A stretch of 64,000 nt of DNA from the NCBI GenBank assembly GCA_028291515.1, contig JAQGHU010000088.1, forward strand, positions 62,001-126,000. Direction: 5' to 3'. The notes under the pieces are model-generated. The model saw only the letters and a program-made list of their open reading frames with translations, did not search any database and was not told the origin of the DNA. The DNA is from Schlesneria sp. (GTDB taxonomy: Bacteria > Planctomycetota > Planctomycetia > Planctomycetales > Planctomycetaceae). Positions 17,494 to 27,742 of this stretch are shown here, one piece after another; the first letter of the stretch is position 1, and the number at the start of each line of letters is the position of its first letter. The position numbers and the translations under genes were made by a program.

Positions 17494-18399
17494 CTATCGC
17501 ACTCGTACGCGAGTCCGCTGATTGAGATAGTCCACCAGATCGTCGCCGAGGTTATGGCTGGTATCGATGATCACTCGCTCGATGGCATTGCGGCGACAGA
17601 GATCGTCGAGCGCCGCTTCGTAACGTCGCATCGCTTGGAGATAGCCCTGCCGAATATCTTCGGTTTGAGTCAGATACTCGCTGACTTCTTCCAACCCCAG
17701 GAACTTGACCATTCCCTCGAACTGGAATGTCCGCTCGTGATGGTGCAGCACATGGAATAGCACCACTTCATGGCGGTTGTATTTCATTCGCTGGAGCGCA
17801 GCTTCCAACGCTTCCAGATCCGTGAAGAAGTCGCTGAAGATCATGACAATCTCTCGGCGACCCATCCGGCCAGTCAGTTCTGTCAGGCAATCCGCCATCT
17901 GGGTTTTTTCGACCGGCTTGATCTCGTCCAGATGATGAGTCATCCGGTGGATCTGAGCGAGCGAATTCCCGGGCGGTACGTAACCGCGCACTCGATCGTC
18001 GAAGGTCGAGAGCGACACTTTGTCGTTCTGACGGATAATGGAATAACCGAGTGTGGTGGCGGCTTGAGCTGCGTAGAGCATCTTCTGCTGCAGATCATCG
18101 CCATACCGCATGGACGCACTGACATCCAGCAGCAGATGACAAACGAAATTCGTCTCCATCTCGTACTGTTTGATCGACAGGCGATCGCGTTTGTAATACA
18201 GCCGCCAGTCGATGTGCCGTGGGTCATCGCCGACGATGTAATCGCGATGGCCAGCGAATTCGACGGCGAAGCCGGACAAGGGCGACTTGTGAGCCCCCGC
18301 CAAATTGCCCACAACCAATCCGCGCGGCTCCACAGGCCGATCAGCCACCCGGCTGAGGACTTCAGGATTGAGATACCGAGAAAGAACGGATGTGGTCAT
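17494..18399 (-). CDS. DUF58 (VWA-like) protein, cluster I
   Basis: A 301-residue DUF58 protein. The family block GDDPRHIDWRLYYKRDRLSIKQYE (57-80) precedes a VWA-type metal-ion site LLLDVSASM (D92, S94, S96) and later IVMIFSDFF. DUF58 proteins pair with MoxR ATPases, which are thought to act on VWA partners as chaperone-like regulators of metal-binding or envelope complexes. It follows the MoxR gene by 43 bases as the last gene of a long minus-strand operon. No membrane segment is visible. Its paralogue is at 62667-63620. Confidence 0.93.
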   Translation of the reverse strand: MTTSVLSRYLNPEVLSRVADRPVEPRGLVVGNLAGAHKSPLSGFAVEFAGHRDYIVGDDPRHIDWRLYYKRDRLSIKQYEMETNFVCHLLLDVSASMRYGDDLQQKMLYAAQAATTLGYSIIRQNDKVSLSTFDDRVRGYVPPGNSLAQIHRMTHHLDEIKPVEKTQMADCLTELTGRMGRREIVMIFSDFFTDLEALEAALQRMKYNRHEVVLFHVLHHHERTFQFEGMVKFLGLEEVSEYLTQTEDIRQGYLQAMRRYEAALDDLCRRNAIERVIIDTSHNLGDDLVDYLNQRTRVRVR

Positions 18400-18442
18400 G
18401 GTGCTGGTCGACTCAGAAACAGTGGCTTAATTACCGGATTCG

Positions 18443-19471
18443 CTAGGCTGGCTGAACATACTTCTTGTCAGCGGGAAGCTTATCCATCAGCATGCCGATC
18501 AGCTTTTCACTGTTCACGTCGGCGGCTTGCGCGGCGTAGTTCGGAGCAATGCGATGTCGCAGTGCGCCCTTGGCAACGGCCTGAACATCGCCAACGGTGG
18601 CGTGATAGCGGCCGTATAGGATCGCCCGGGCTTTGGCGCAAGTGACAAGCGTTAGCACGCCACGTGGACCTGCACCCCAGTTGACCCATTTGTTGACGAA
18701 ATCGGGAGCTTCATTCGCACCAGGTCGCGAAGCTCGGACGAGGGCATGAGCGTATCCCAGCACTTGATCGCTGACGGGAACGCGATGTACCAACTGCTGA
18801 TAGGCAATAATATCATCGCCATTCATCGTCTGCTGAATGTCGCCCATTTGCCCACTAGTGACACGGCGTGCGATTTCCCATTCGTCAGCGGCAGTAGGGT
18901 AGTCCACACGGATGTGCAACAAGAAGCGGTCCAACTGGGCTTCGGGAAGAGGATAGGTCCCTTCCTGCTCCAGCGGGTTCTGGGTTGCCAGCACGAAGAA
19001 GGGGTTCGGCAACTTGTGGATCTTACCCCCGGCCGAGACCTGTCGTTCTTGCATCGCTTCGAGCATCGCTGCTTGAGTCTTCGGCGGCGTGCGGTTGATT
19101 TCGTCCGCGAGAATCATGTTCGCAAACAATGGTCCCGGCAGGAACTTGTATTCGCGGTTGTGGGTTTCGATGTTCTCCTGAATCACGTCGGTCCCGGTCA
19201 CGTCGCTCGGCATCAAGTCTGGTGTGAACTGAATTCGTTTGAACGTCAGATGGAGTGCTTGCGCCAACGAACTGACGAGTAGCGTCTTCGCCAGGCCGGG
19301 AACCCCTTCCAGCAGGGCATGCCCGCGAGCAAAAATCGCGATCAGCACTTGTTCGATGACTTCATTCTGGCCGACGATTACCTTGGCCAGTTCGTCACGC
19401 AGCTTGTTATAGGCCTGCTCGCACTTCTGAACGGCAGCGACTTCGTCGGGAGACAGGTTTTCGGTCGTCAT
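18443..19471 (-). CDS. MoxR-family AAA+ ATPase, cluster I
   Basis: A 342-residue MoxR ATPase. Walker A GVPGLAKT (56-63), Walker B LADEIN (121-126) with the MoxR-typical NRTPPKTQAAMLEAMQERQVS after it, and the sensor/arginine-finger region ATQNPLEQEGTYPLPEAQLDRF. The ATG at 19471 starts MTTENLSPDE; a longer in-frame start at 19540 lacks domain content. It lies between the giant coiled-coil gene (90 bases upstream) and DUF58 (43 bases downstream), so it is likely the motor that remodels one or more VWA proteins encoded in this operon. Confidence 0.95.
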   Translation of the reverse strand: MTTENLSPDEVAAVQKCEQAYNKLRDELAKVIVGQNEVIEQVLIAIFARGHALLEGVPGLAKTLLVSSLAQALHLTFKRIQFTPDLMPSDVTGTDVIQENIETHNREYKFLPGPLFANMILADEINRTPPKTQAAMLEAMQERQVSAGGKIHKLPNPFFVLATQNPLEQEGTYPLPEAQLDRFLLHIRVDYPTAADEWEIARRVTSGQMGDIQQTMNGDDIIAYQQLVHRVPVSDQVLGYAHALVRASRPGANEAPDFVNKWVNWGAGPRGVLTLVTCAKARAILYGRYHATVGDVQAVAKGALRHRIAPNYAAQAADVNSEKLIGMLMDKLPADKKYVQPA

Positions 19472-19561
19472 AGTCAATGGTCCCGGATTTAAGTGACAGG
19501 TTGATTTTTGGCTGCTAGCTCGTCTCGACATGCCCAGCAAGCCGTTTCGTTTCGGATGGAT

Positions 19562-22500
19562 TCAGTCCACGCTCTCGAAGTATTTCTTCAATCGTTCTTC
19601 GTAGGCTCGTGGCGGTTTCTGACCGGCACCAGTGCGGATCGACTTACGAAGTTCCGGTGGTAACTTGGCGAACCAGGCTTCGTCTTTCAGTTGCCGAGCC
19701 AGCACGCCCTCTTCCTTTTCGCGTCCCTTGTCTCCCTTGCTGTCTCCGGCATCGGTCCCTTCCGGTTGCTTTTGGATAGCTCCTTCTTTGACCTTCTGAT
19801 TGGGCGTCGCCTGGCCCTTCTTGGCCGTGAGTTTGCTGGAGTTTGATGGCTGACCGGGGACCGGCTGACCTTCCTCAGCCTGGCTCTGCTGCGGCTGACC
19901 GGGTTGCCCCGGCTGTGCTGGTTGACCGGTTGGTTGCGCCTGGGCTTGAGCCATCGCCTGTTGAAGAGCTTGCTGGGCCTGCGGGCCGGCCATCATCTGG
20001 GCCGTGACTTGAGGTGACTGCGGCACGAAACCGGTTCCCAGGCCGGCCTGATTTTTCGGCGCGCCCGGAGGTCCTGATGGCGGTTGACCTGGTTGTCCAT
20101 CTGCGGGCATGGGCTGACCGTCCGCGGGTTGACCTTCGCCTGCTGGTTGACCATCGGCAGGCAACGGTTGTCCATTCGCATCCACTCCGAACGGGAGCTC
20201 CGGCATTTCTGCCAGTGGACCAAGCGGCGGCAGATTCGACGCCAAGTCCAATGCTTCTCGCAAAGGCTGATTGGCGACTTCGGTTTGGCCTGACAACTCA
20301 ACGGCTCCCTGGCCAGTCGCTTGCTGAGCATCTGCGAACTGTCGCTGGGCGTCATTCAGCTTTTGTGCTGCCGACATTTGGGCCGGAGTGGCCGGCGCTC
20401 CCGTATCGGCTGGCATCTGCTCCAGATTGGCGGCTTGCTGAGCGATCGTTTCCGCAGCCTGCTGTTGTTCGGTCGCGAGATTGGCGATTGATTCGGCGAT
20501 CGCTTGGTCGCGACGAACTTCCTGTTCTTTTGCAGCAAGGTCTGCGGCGGCTCGCTCTAAGGCCGTTTGTGCAGAGTCGGCTGCCACTTGCATCTGCTGT
20601 GGCGAGCCCTGCGCTTCGGCTCCCATGTTCGCAGCTTCGGCGGCAGCATCGACGGCTTCTGCAGCGGCGGGATCAGCGTTGGCGACTTGATCCGCTAGTT
20701 TCGCGGTTTGTGTTGCTTGTTCAGCCAAAGCTTTTGCTTGTTCGGCAGCAGCTTGCTTGATGGCTTCATCTAGCTTCTTACCAGCATCTTTCAAGGCGTC
20801 GGTTGCTTTGGCTTGAGTTGTCGCGGCCGCTTCAGGATTCGAAGCGAGTGCAGTTTCGGCAGCTTCCGTTGCTGCCGCGGCAGGTGCTATTTCGGCCCCT
20901 GCTTCCGGAGATGCCTCAGCGGCCATTTCTTGTGCGTCTTTGGCCGCATCAGCCGCCTTAGCCTGAGCTTGTGCATCGGGTTTGGCAGTGGCTGGTGCTT
21001 CACTTGCCGCTTGTGACTCGGCCTGAGCGAGATTCATCGCTTTTTCAAGGGCTGCTTCGGCTGCGTCACGCGAAGCCTCGGCGGCCGCGTCATTTCCATC
21101 CAACGTTTGCTTCGCAGCTTCAGAAGCCGCTTTTTGCGCTTCATTTAATGCTTGAGCCAGAGGATCAGCCTTGCCCTCTTTCTTGGCTTGTTCGGCTTGT
21201 GGTCGCTTGGCAGCGGCATCGGCGGCGGCCTGAGCCTTTTCCGCAACTTCTTCCTGCTTCGCGGTCGCCTTCAGTTCCGACCCTTCACCGTTTTCCGCTG
21301 CGTCGGCGGCGGCATTGGCCGCGTCTTGAGTATCCTGGACTTCAGCGATTTGATTGGCAAGTTCCATAGCAGCGGCGGCTTCAGGCTTCCCTTCGGCTTT
21401 CGCCTGTTCCTGCATTGCTTCATTCAGTTTGTCTTTAGCGGCTTCCAACTGAGCGACCTTGTCATCAGTTGGGAGTCCGTCAATCGCCTTCTCGACGGCG
21501 TCACGAGCAGTCGCCAGTTCTTTCGCCTGCTCCTGGCTCATCGCCGCCAATTCTTTCGCGGTCTTGGCGATCTCTTGGCGAAGCTCCTTGGCTGCATCGG
21601 CCAATTTCTGAGCGGCGTTTTTGGCTTCGGCCGCCGCTTCCATGGCCGCCGCTTTCGGATCCGCGGCTTTCTGGTCGGCGACGGACTGCAGATCTTTTCC
21701 TGATTCGGTCACTTCTTGAACCGCCGCGGCTGCCTCCTGGCTCGCTTTCGGAGCGGTTTCGGCCAACGCTTCTGCAGCTTTCTCAGCGATCGCCTTCACA
21801 TCTTCCTGGCGTTCGGCCAGCACTTTAGCAGCCTCAGCCATCTCGGCTTTGTCGGCACTGTCAGACTTGGCAATTTGTTCGGCATCTTTCGCGATCGCTC
21901 GTTCTTCAGCAGCAGTTCGTTCCAAGACTTCAGCAGCGCGAGCCAACTCGCCAATCTTAACGGCCGACTCCTGTCGCTTGGCGTCGGCAATCGCTGCATC
22001 GACAGTATCTTTTGCTCGCTCGAGGGCGTCTTGAGCCTTCTCGAGAGCCTTTTCTTCGACGGCAGTTGCCTTTTCCGGCTTGGCTTCGGTCAGGTTTTTT
22101 TCGGCCTCTTTGGCAGCGTCAACAGCTTCGGCCAACGCATTCTCGACAGCGCCGGGCAACTCGTGATTGTCCATCGCCTCTTTGATTTTGTCGGCGGCAG
22201 ATTTCTCTTCGGGAGCGGCGGCTTGAGCATTCTGTTCGGCCTTCGCTTCGGCGGTATCCTGCTTCTTCTGGGCTTCTTCGAGCTGCTTCTTTACTTCCTC
22301 CAGCGACTTCACCGCTTTTGCCAGTTCTGTTGCTGATTTGTCCTTCGATTGCTGCTTGGCTTGATCCTTCAAGGCCTGTTCCAGGGCGGCCAGGTTGCCC
22401 AGCACTTTGCCTTGGTCGTCGATGGCCTTTTCGAGTTTGTTGTCGAGAAGATCCGCGGCAGCATCGAGCGCTGCGGTCTCGGCTTGTTGAATGTGCGTTT

Positions 22501-23488
22501 CCGCTTTCGTGTTGTCGCGAATTGTGTCCGTCAGTTGCGAGATGTCTTTCTGCAACTTGGCCTGCTGTTCGACTAGTTCTGCCGATGGCTTCTGGTTCTC
22601 GTCCAGTTTCTTTGTCTCTTCGCGCAGATCTTTTTGCTTATCGGCTAGAGCTTTGATCTTATCGATCACCGCCATCTTCTCTGAATTGAGCGCCCCCTGA
22701 GCTCGCTCGATCACCTTCAACAGATCTCGCAGCCCCTTGATGACATGTTCTTGGTGGTCCGCCGCCGCTTCAAACTTCACCGCCTGTAAAGTTATCCCCG
22801 CACCGTCCAGATGTTTGCCAACGTCGCCTGCTTTCAAGATCCGCAGGCCGTCGGCTGCCGCCATCGAAAGCGTGCCGCTCCACGACTTCATGTCGATCAT
22901 CGTGTCGACCAGATGCAGGAACAGTTCCTTCACATCGCGCTGATCTTCGATGGTCTTTAGCGTTAATGCTTCCTGTCGCGTTTTGGACTCGGCAGGTAAG
23001 CCGCGTGTCGCCGTTTGAACCGCGGTCTCAACACGAATTAAACGCCGTACCTGTTCAGCCAGTTCTGCGATCTTCAATCGCTTCATCAGATTTTGCCGCT
23101 CGACAGCGAGTTGACGTACGACGGTGCGAATTTGCTGTCGCGCTTCGACGAAAGCGGCTTCGCGTTTCTCTTCGGGCAATCGCTGTGCTTCGGCCAGCAG
23201 ATCGACAATTTTTGTCATCTCCGTCTCGACGAGCTGATTCAGATTCGCGCGCATCAGCTTGATGTCGCGGTAAATCTCCTGATCACCCAGGCCGTTTTCT
23301 TCCAGCTGGCGTAGCTGAATGTCCAGCACACCGCCGAGGAGATCGCGGGTCATCGTGCGAGCCCGTTGCTGATCCTCCTGCTTGCGTTGCAGTGCTTCGG
23401 GCTCCAACACTTGAGCCCACACTGGTCCCACGGCCGAGATCCACGCCAATCCAGCCAGCACAACAACTCGCCAATAGGTCGCGGTCAT
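19562..23488 (-). CDS. Giant Ala/Glu/Lys-rich coiled-coil exported protein
   Basis: A 1308-residue protein. Residues 1-25 are a signal peptide (WRVVVLAGLAWISAVGPVWA). Residues 30-300 are a helical domain. From about 290 to 1010 the sequence is almost wholly A/E/K/Q/D with heptad-like spacing, predicting a very long coiled coil or single alpha-helix. Residues about 1030-1250 are Pro/Gly/Gln-rich (GQPQQSQAEEGQP type). The C-terminus (PPELRKSIRTGAGQKPPRAYEERLKKYFES) is basic and ordered-looking. GGGGAG just upstream selects the ATG at 23488 over one at 23554 that overlaps the preceding stop. It probably spans or tethers envelope layers; no enzyme motif is visible. Confidence 0.82.
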   Translation of the reverse strand: MTATYWRVVVLAGLAWISAVGPVWAQVLEPEALQRKQEDQQRARTMTRDLLGGVLDIQLRQLEENGLGDQEIYRDIKLMRANLNQLVETEMTKIVDLLAEAQRLPEEKREAAFVEARQQIRTVVRQLAVERQNLMKRLKIAELAEQVRRLIRVETAVQTATRGLPAESKTRQEALTLKTIEDQRDVKELFLHLVDTMIDMKSWSGTLSMAAADGLRILKAGDVGKHLDGAGITLQAVKFEAAADHQEHVIKGLRDLLKVIERAQGALNSEKMAVIDKIKALADKQKDLREETKKLDENQKPSAELVEQQAKLQKDISQLTDTIRDNTKAETHIQQAETAALDAAADLLDNKLEKAIDDQGKVLGNLAALEQALKDQAKQQSKDKSATELAKAVKSLEEVKKQLEEAQKKQDTAEAKAEQNAQAAAPEEKSAADKIKEAMDNHELPGAVENALAEAVDAAKEAEKNLTEAKPEKATAVEEKALEKAQDALERAKDTVDAAIADAKRQESAVKIGELARAAEVLERTAAEERAIAKDAEQIAKSDSADKAEMAEAAKVLAERQEDVKAIAEKAAEALAETAPKASQEAAAAVQEVTESGKDLQSVADQKAADPKAAAMEAAAEAKNAAQKLADAAKELRQEIAKTAKELAAMSQEQAKELATARDAVEKAIDGLPTDDKVAQLEAAKDKLNEAMQEQAKAEGKPEAAAAMELANQIAEVQDTQDAANAAADAAENGEGSELKATAKQEEVAEKAQAAADAAAKRPQAEQAKKEGKADPLAQALNEAQKAASEAAKQTLDGNDAAAEASRDAAEAALEKAMNLAQAESQAASEAPATAKPDAQAQAKAADAAKDAQEMAAEASPEAGAEIAPAAAATEAAETALASNPEAAATTQAKATDALKDAGKKLDEAIKQAAAEQAKALAEQATQTAKLADQVANADPAAAEAVDAAAEAANMGAEAQGSPQQMQVAADSAQTALERAAADLAAKEQEVRRDQAIAESIANLATEQQQAAETIAQQAANLEQMPADTGAPATPAQMSAAQKLNDAQRQFADAQQATGQGAVELSGQTEVANQPLREALDLASNLPPLGPLAEMPELPFGVDANGQPLPADGQPAGEGQPADGQPMPADGQPGQPPSGPPGAPKNQAGLGTGFVPQSPQVTAQMMAGPQAQQALQQAMAQAQAQPTGQPAQPGQPGQPQQSQAEEGQPVPGQPSNSSKLTAKKGQATPNQKVKEGAIQKQPEGTDAGDSKGDKGREKEEGVLARQLKDEAWFAKLPPELRKSIRTGAGQKPPRAYEERLKKYFESVD

Positions 23489-23553
23489 ATTCGAACTCCC
23501 CGGTCTCAGTCCTTCGACATGATCAAATAATTGATACGCCATCCGTGGGTGCA

Positions 23554-25251
23554 TTATTTCTTCTCGTTCTTCTCGCCACCGATACCCAGCTCGCGTCGCA
23601 AGATTTCGTCTAACTGTTTAGCAGTCTTCTTATCTTCGTCGCCGGTTTGGGCGAGGATGCCATTCAGATCAGTCACGTTAAAGGTCACGGATTCGCCCAT
23701 CCCTTTTTGGCCGGGAATCGAGCCGCGCCAATCGGTGACCTCCAGTGTCACCTTCACTTCATCTCCCTTTTGCAATTCGAAAGGGGACAGGGAAACCGGG
23801 ATCTGTCCGCGGACAATCGTCTGTGGCTGATCTTTGTCATCGATTCGCTTCGACACAACTTCGTGTCGGGTGGAAGTCCCGTCCTCGCGCGAGATCTGGA
23901 CGACGGCGACGATCTTTGCCACGCCAAAATCGTCCCCGGCTGCGTAATCCAGTTTCGGGGTCGCTGTCGGCAGGACTTGTCGTGTCACGGCAGAGGCGAC
24001 GATGCGCGGCAGTCGGTCTGTTCGCAGTCGAATCTGTCCCGTAATCGCGGGCTCCATCGACAGCCCGTCTTCATCAACGACTGGAATCTCGTATTTCAAG
24101 GCTTCGCGAATCGAGTCGAATTGAGTGCCTGCAGGTAACACCCATTCAGAGCTATTAGCAGAAGTTGCTTTCACCAACTCAAGCGGAGTGGTACCACCAT
24201 TCAATGTCATCTGCGCGCTCTTCAGCGTCTTGTTGGAACAACTCAGGGTGAGTTTCGCTGTCGAGCCTTCGAGAACCGACAATTGTCGAGATCCGCCGTC
24301 AGCGTCAGATCTGGTTGCCGCTGCCGCGTAGCTCGGGGGGGTAATGTCCCAGCGAATATCCACAAGAGGAAGCGGCACAATCACGATTTCGGCGGCGTCT
24401 GAAATCGCGTCGCCAAACTGAAATCGCACTCGGAACGAATCTGCGACGTGAGTGATCTCACCCGTGAAAGACGACGCTTCCCCCGGTTTTGGTGAAAGAT
24501 TGACTCGATTCGCGGCATCGCTATTCACGCCTGACAGGTTTGCAAAGCCAATTGTTGGAACAGTGCCGCCACACTGAACGTCGACCAAAATCTGTTGACC
24601 GTAAGGGATGCGCACCTGATTCGGCTTGCCCGCGGAGAACACGGGGACCGTCTGACCATTCACAACGATATTCTGAATCTTCGTTTTCGTCGGGTAGTGA
24701 GCGGATCCCAGTAGAAATCGATTCCAGAATGCGGCGGCATGACCTGGAAATGCGAGTGCTGCGACAAGGACCACCAACAACGTGATGCCAAGTATCGACG
24801 CTCGCTTCGGAAGCGGGTGATACGAGAATCCCTGGAAGACATCGAGGGACGGGCTGAATTCGGCCACGTAATCGACGACTGCTTGTTCCAGTCGCGACGA
24901 ACCCCATGCGGCGGCTTTGGGATCTTCGAATTGAAGGGCGGCGACCAGATCGCTGTCGATCTTGTGCTGCTGTTCAACAAATAAAGCCACATCCTGATCG
25001 GATTCTTTCGTGAAGATCAGCGGCCACGCAAACCGACGAATCGCCCAGGCACCACCTACCAACCATCCCAACAAGACGACCCCGCGCAACACAACCGGCA
25101 AAGTAAAGGACCAGTCGCACCAGAAGGCGGCGACCAGCAGCCACAGTGCAAATGCGAGTGGTGCGCAGACGGCGCTGCCCCAGCGTACGGCAGCCCGCGA
25201 TCGCCGGAGGCCGCTGAGTCGACTTCGAAGTGTGGCAAGTTTCGTTTGCAT
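23554..25251 (-). CDS. DUF4175-like membrane protein
   Basis: A 565-residue membrane protein. Three helices lie at about 24-44, 52-70 and 149-172, then a long periplasmic part of beta-rich, Ig-like segments (VVNGQTVPVFSAGKPNQVRIPYG, GDEVKVTLEVTDWRGSIPG). The N-terminal layout, with VALFVEQQHKIDSDLVAALQFED between helices 2 and 3, fits the DUF4175-like proteins found next to MoxR/VWA genes in planctomycetes. It lies 16 bases after the VWA/amidotransferase-like gene and its stop overlaps a possible upstream start of the coiled-coil gene, so the three are surely co-transcribed. Molecular role unknown. Confidence 0.75.
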   Translation of the reverse strand: MQTKLATLRSRLSGLRRSRAAVRWGSAVCAPLAFALWLLVAAFWCDWSFTLPVVLRGVVLLGWLVGGAWAIRRFAWPLIFTKESDQDVALFVEQQHKIDSDLVAALQFEDPKAAAWGSSRLEQAVVDYVAEFSPSLDVFQGFSYHPLPKRASILGITLLVVLVAALAFPGHAAAFWNRFLLGSAHYPTKTKIQNIVVNGQTVPVFSAGKPNQVRIPYGQQILVDVQCGGTVPTIGFANLSGVNSDAANRVNLSPKPGEASSFTGEITHVADSFRVRFQFGDAISDAAEIVIVPLPLVDIRWDITPPSYAAAATRSDADGGSRQLSVLEGSTAKLTLSCSNKTLKSAQMTLNGGTTPLELVKATSANSSEWVLPAGTQFDSIREALKYEIPVVDEDGLSMEPAITGQIRLRTDRLPRIVASAVTRQVLPTATPKLDYAAGDDFGVAKIVAVVQISREDGTSTRHEVVSKRIDDKDQPQTIVRGQIPVSLSPFELQKGDEVKVTLEVTDWRGSIPGQKGMGESVTFNVTDLNGILAQTGDEDKKTAKQLDEILRRELGIGGEKNEKK

Positions 25252-25267
25252 CAGATTCTAAATCGTC

Positions 25268-27709
25268 TTAAGCCAAGTTCACTAATTTACGGACAAACCA
25301 TTCCATCATCAGGGCCGTTATCACAACGCCGAATGTCAGCCAGGTGCTCCAAAGTGGCAGAATCTCGACGCTTGTTTCACGCAATCGGGGGGCCGAGAAG
25401 TCTTCGGTGAAGTGATCAACATCAGTCAGGTCATAGGCTTTGCCGTTCGTCTCGGCCGAGATATTCCTCTGCAGCGAGACGTTGCGAACGGGATTACGCC
25501 GTTCCACCGAAACATTAGCCACATCAAAATTGATCTCGGCCGCTTCATTGGCGACGGGGTCCGTGACGCGCAAGCGATATTCGCCACCGCTGAATACCGG
25601 GATCCGAGTTTCGAAGACCCCTGGTTTTAGTTGCGGAATGCTGAAGACTTGAGATCGATTCCCGTCAGAATCGCGATCGGGGCGAATCAGTTCAGCAACC
25701 AATCGATGATCCGGGACATCCTTCGCGTCGAGCGGTTGGAATTCTTTATCGTAGGCCTCTATCGTGATCAGCACTTGATCGTCGGCTCGATACTGCGGCT
25801 TGTCTGTGCGAACGACGAATCGTTTGTGGCTACCAAGGGCATGACTCAAGCCCAGGCGATGGATGAGCTGACCCCAGAACTGGCGATAGTACTCTTCGCC
25901 GTAGAGTCGTCGGAGACGCCACATTTCATTGAAGGCGAGGTAAACGACTTCACCGCGGCCATACTGGCGCACCGCGATCAATGGCTGCGGAGTTTTGCCG
26001 TCGACGCACATTTCCGTGGGATGCTCGGCCAGAACTTGCGTCCCTTTGATTTCCAGACGGCGAACTGGTTGGAACCAGGGGAGCTTGCCCATATTGTTCC
26101 AGCCTTTGAGATTCTCCTGATCGGTCTGACCAAGTCGCATGAAATCGTATTGAGTAGCGATCGGCGTGAGAGCCAATCGGAATTCTTTGTCATCGCGACG
26201 TTTACCATCAGGATCGACGACCACTGGAAGCATGTCCGCCAAGGCCGTTTCGGCCAATTGCCCAGGACCAAATCGAGGGCCTGCCATCACGACCAGGCCG
26301 CCGCCAAACTGGCTGACAAATTCTTTCGTCATCTCGCAGAAACGAGATGTCAGAGCCGACGCGGGCATGTCCCCCAGGAAGATCACATCGTTCTCGAAGA
26401 ACTGGCTGCGAGGCAGTGTCAGGCTCGGCAGGAACAGTTCATTGGTTTCGCGAACGACGGGATCGGCCGAGCGAATAAAGGTGCGGAAGCCTCGTGTTCC
26501 CACGAGCTTGTCGCGATGGAAGACTTCTTTAACGAAACGCCACTCCCACGTCGGTTCGTATTCCACGAACATCAGCCGGAGGAAGTCATCGATGATCTTG
26601 ACCTCACGTTCGGCCTTGTTGTTCTGGACGACAACTTCACCTTCGGCGGGGTCAATTTCGGCAGTGAAAATGAATCGGCCGGTGGCCACGGGCGTGTAAG
26701 GGAATTCCACCTGTTCACTGGACCCGGAGATCGTCACCGTCTTCTCGCCGACTAATGTGCGCGCAGGCTCTTCCCCAGTCATGTCACCTGGCTGATGAGC
26801 GTAGAGTCTCACGTGAACGGATGTGTTCTCCAGTTCTCGTTGGCGCACGGTCACGTTGATCGTGGACGATTCGGCTTTCTTCATCGTGGGTGGTGCGAGC
26901 AAGTCGACGCTCAGATCAATCGCGGTCAGTGGGCCGACACCGACAGTAAAAATAGGAACTCCCAATTTCTTCGCAGCGGCTAGTGGGGGCGTGCCAGCGT
27001 TCTGATCGAAGTCGCTGATCACCAGCACGGCGGCCAGGTTGTCCGAAGCATGCTTTCGAGCCAAGTCTTCAAACGCATCACCGAGAGCCGTGACCGAGCC
27101 TGTTGTCTGCCAATCCACATGAGTTGGGACACCCTTTTTTGAGTCACCCGAATTCAGCGACCGCACTCCTTCGGCATCGGCGAAGGTAAATAATCGTAAT
27201 CGGTAGTTGGCTTCCAGTCGTTCCAGCAGATTCTTGTCTTTGCGAGCCAGCATCGCCCTGGCATAGTCGGCACGCGCCGGCCGTTCGGCTTCACGGGAAT
27301 GAGCCTTTTGATACGCAGCCAAGTCCACTGCCTTGGCGAGCGCGTCACGTTCCTCGGCGGGGAGTTCATCTGGAATCGACATACTGTCGCTACCATCAAG
27401 CAACATCCACAACACCGGCTTCGGTTCGCTGACGAAGATCAATTCGAGCGTCGGATCGGCGAGAATCAGCAGTAGTCCACACAACGCGACAGCACGTAGC
27501 GTTGCGAGTATCAAACGAGTTGGTCGATGCCCGCGCGCTTGCCAGCGAAGATAGAACCAGACGGAAAGAGCTGCCAGTCCAATACAGCCGAAGACGACTA
27601 GCGCGGGCTGCGCATGAGCCCACGCCGAGCCAAACGACACATGTGCCGAGTCGATACTCGACACGTTGTCGTAACCCAGCATTCGGCCTATCGTCGACAT
27701 CCAGTTCAT
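25268..27709 (-). CDS. VWA-like membrane protein with amidotransferase-like region
   Basis: An 813-residue membrane protein. Helices at about 35-54 and 66-86 precede a VWA-type site LLDGSDSMS (D105, S107, S109). A second half from about 360 holds FVEYEPTWEWRFVKEVF and GGGLVVMAGPRFGPGQ, resembling the glutamine-amidotransferase-like fold of BatA-associated proteins, without an evident catalytic triad. A last helix near 785-805 anchors the C-terminus. Such proteins are usual partners of MoxR/BatA in planctomycetes. It is 33 bases after the BatA gene. Probable role: large periplasm-facing scaffold of the MoxR/VWA complex. Confidence 0.82.
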   Translation of the reverse strand: MNWMSTIGRMLGYDNVSSIDSAHVSFGSAWAHAQPALVVFGCIGLAALSVWFYLRWQARGHRPTRLILATLRAVALCGLLLILADPTLELIFVSEPKPVLWMLLDGSDSMSIPDELPAEERDALAKAVDLAAYQKAHSREAERPARADYARAMLARKDKNLLERLEANYRLRLFTFADAEGVRSLNSGDSKKGVPTHVDWQTTGSVTALGDAFEDLARKHASDNLAAVLVISDFDQNAGTPPLAAAKKLGVPIFTVGVGPLTAIDLSVDLLAPPTMKKAESSTINVTVRQRELENTSVHVRLYAHQPGDMTGEEPARTLVGEKTVTISGSSEQVEFPYTPVATGRFIFTAEIDPAEGEVVVQNNKAEREVKIIDDFLRLMFVEYEPTWEWRFVKEVFHRDKLVGTRGFRTFIRSADPVVRETNELFLPSLTLPRSQFFENDVIFLGDMPASALTSRFCEMTKEFVSQFGGGLVVMAGPRFGPGQLAETALADMLPVVVDPDGKRRDDKEFRLALTPIATQYDFMRLGQTDQENLKGWNNMGKLPWFQPVRRLEIKGTQVLAEHPTEMCVDGKTPQPLIAVRQYGRGEVVYLAFNEMWRLRRLYGEEYYRQFWGQLIHRLGLSHALGSHKRFVVRTDKPQYRADDQVLITIEAYDKEFQPLDAKDVPDHRLVAELIRPDRDSDGNRSQVFSIPQLKPGVFETRIPVFSGGEYRLRVTDPVANEAAEINFDVANVSVERRNPVRNVSLQRNISAETNGKAYDLTDVDHFTEDFSAPRLRETSVEILPLWSTWLTFGVVITALMMEWFVRKLVNLA

Positions 27710-27742
27710 TTCCCAACCTTGACCAGTGGCACTGCGCCAAAA

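Noticed and set aside
20014-20760. 248-codon plus-strand frame opposite the coiled-coil gene
   Set aside because: Its Arg/Ser/Leu-rich sequence is what the reverse strand of Ala/Glu-rich codons would give; no domain.
25631-26755. 374-codon plus-strand frame opposite the VWA/amidotransferase-like gene
   Set aside because: Antisense shadow of a real membrane protein; the coding strand has clear VWA and membrane features, this one has none.
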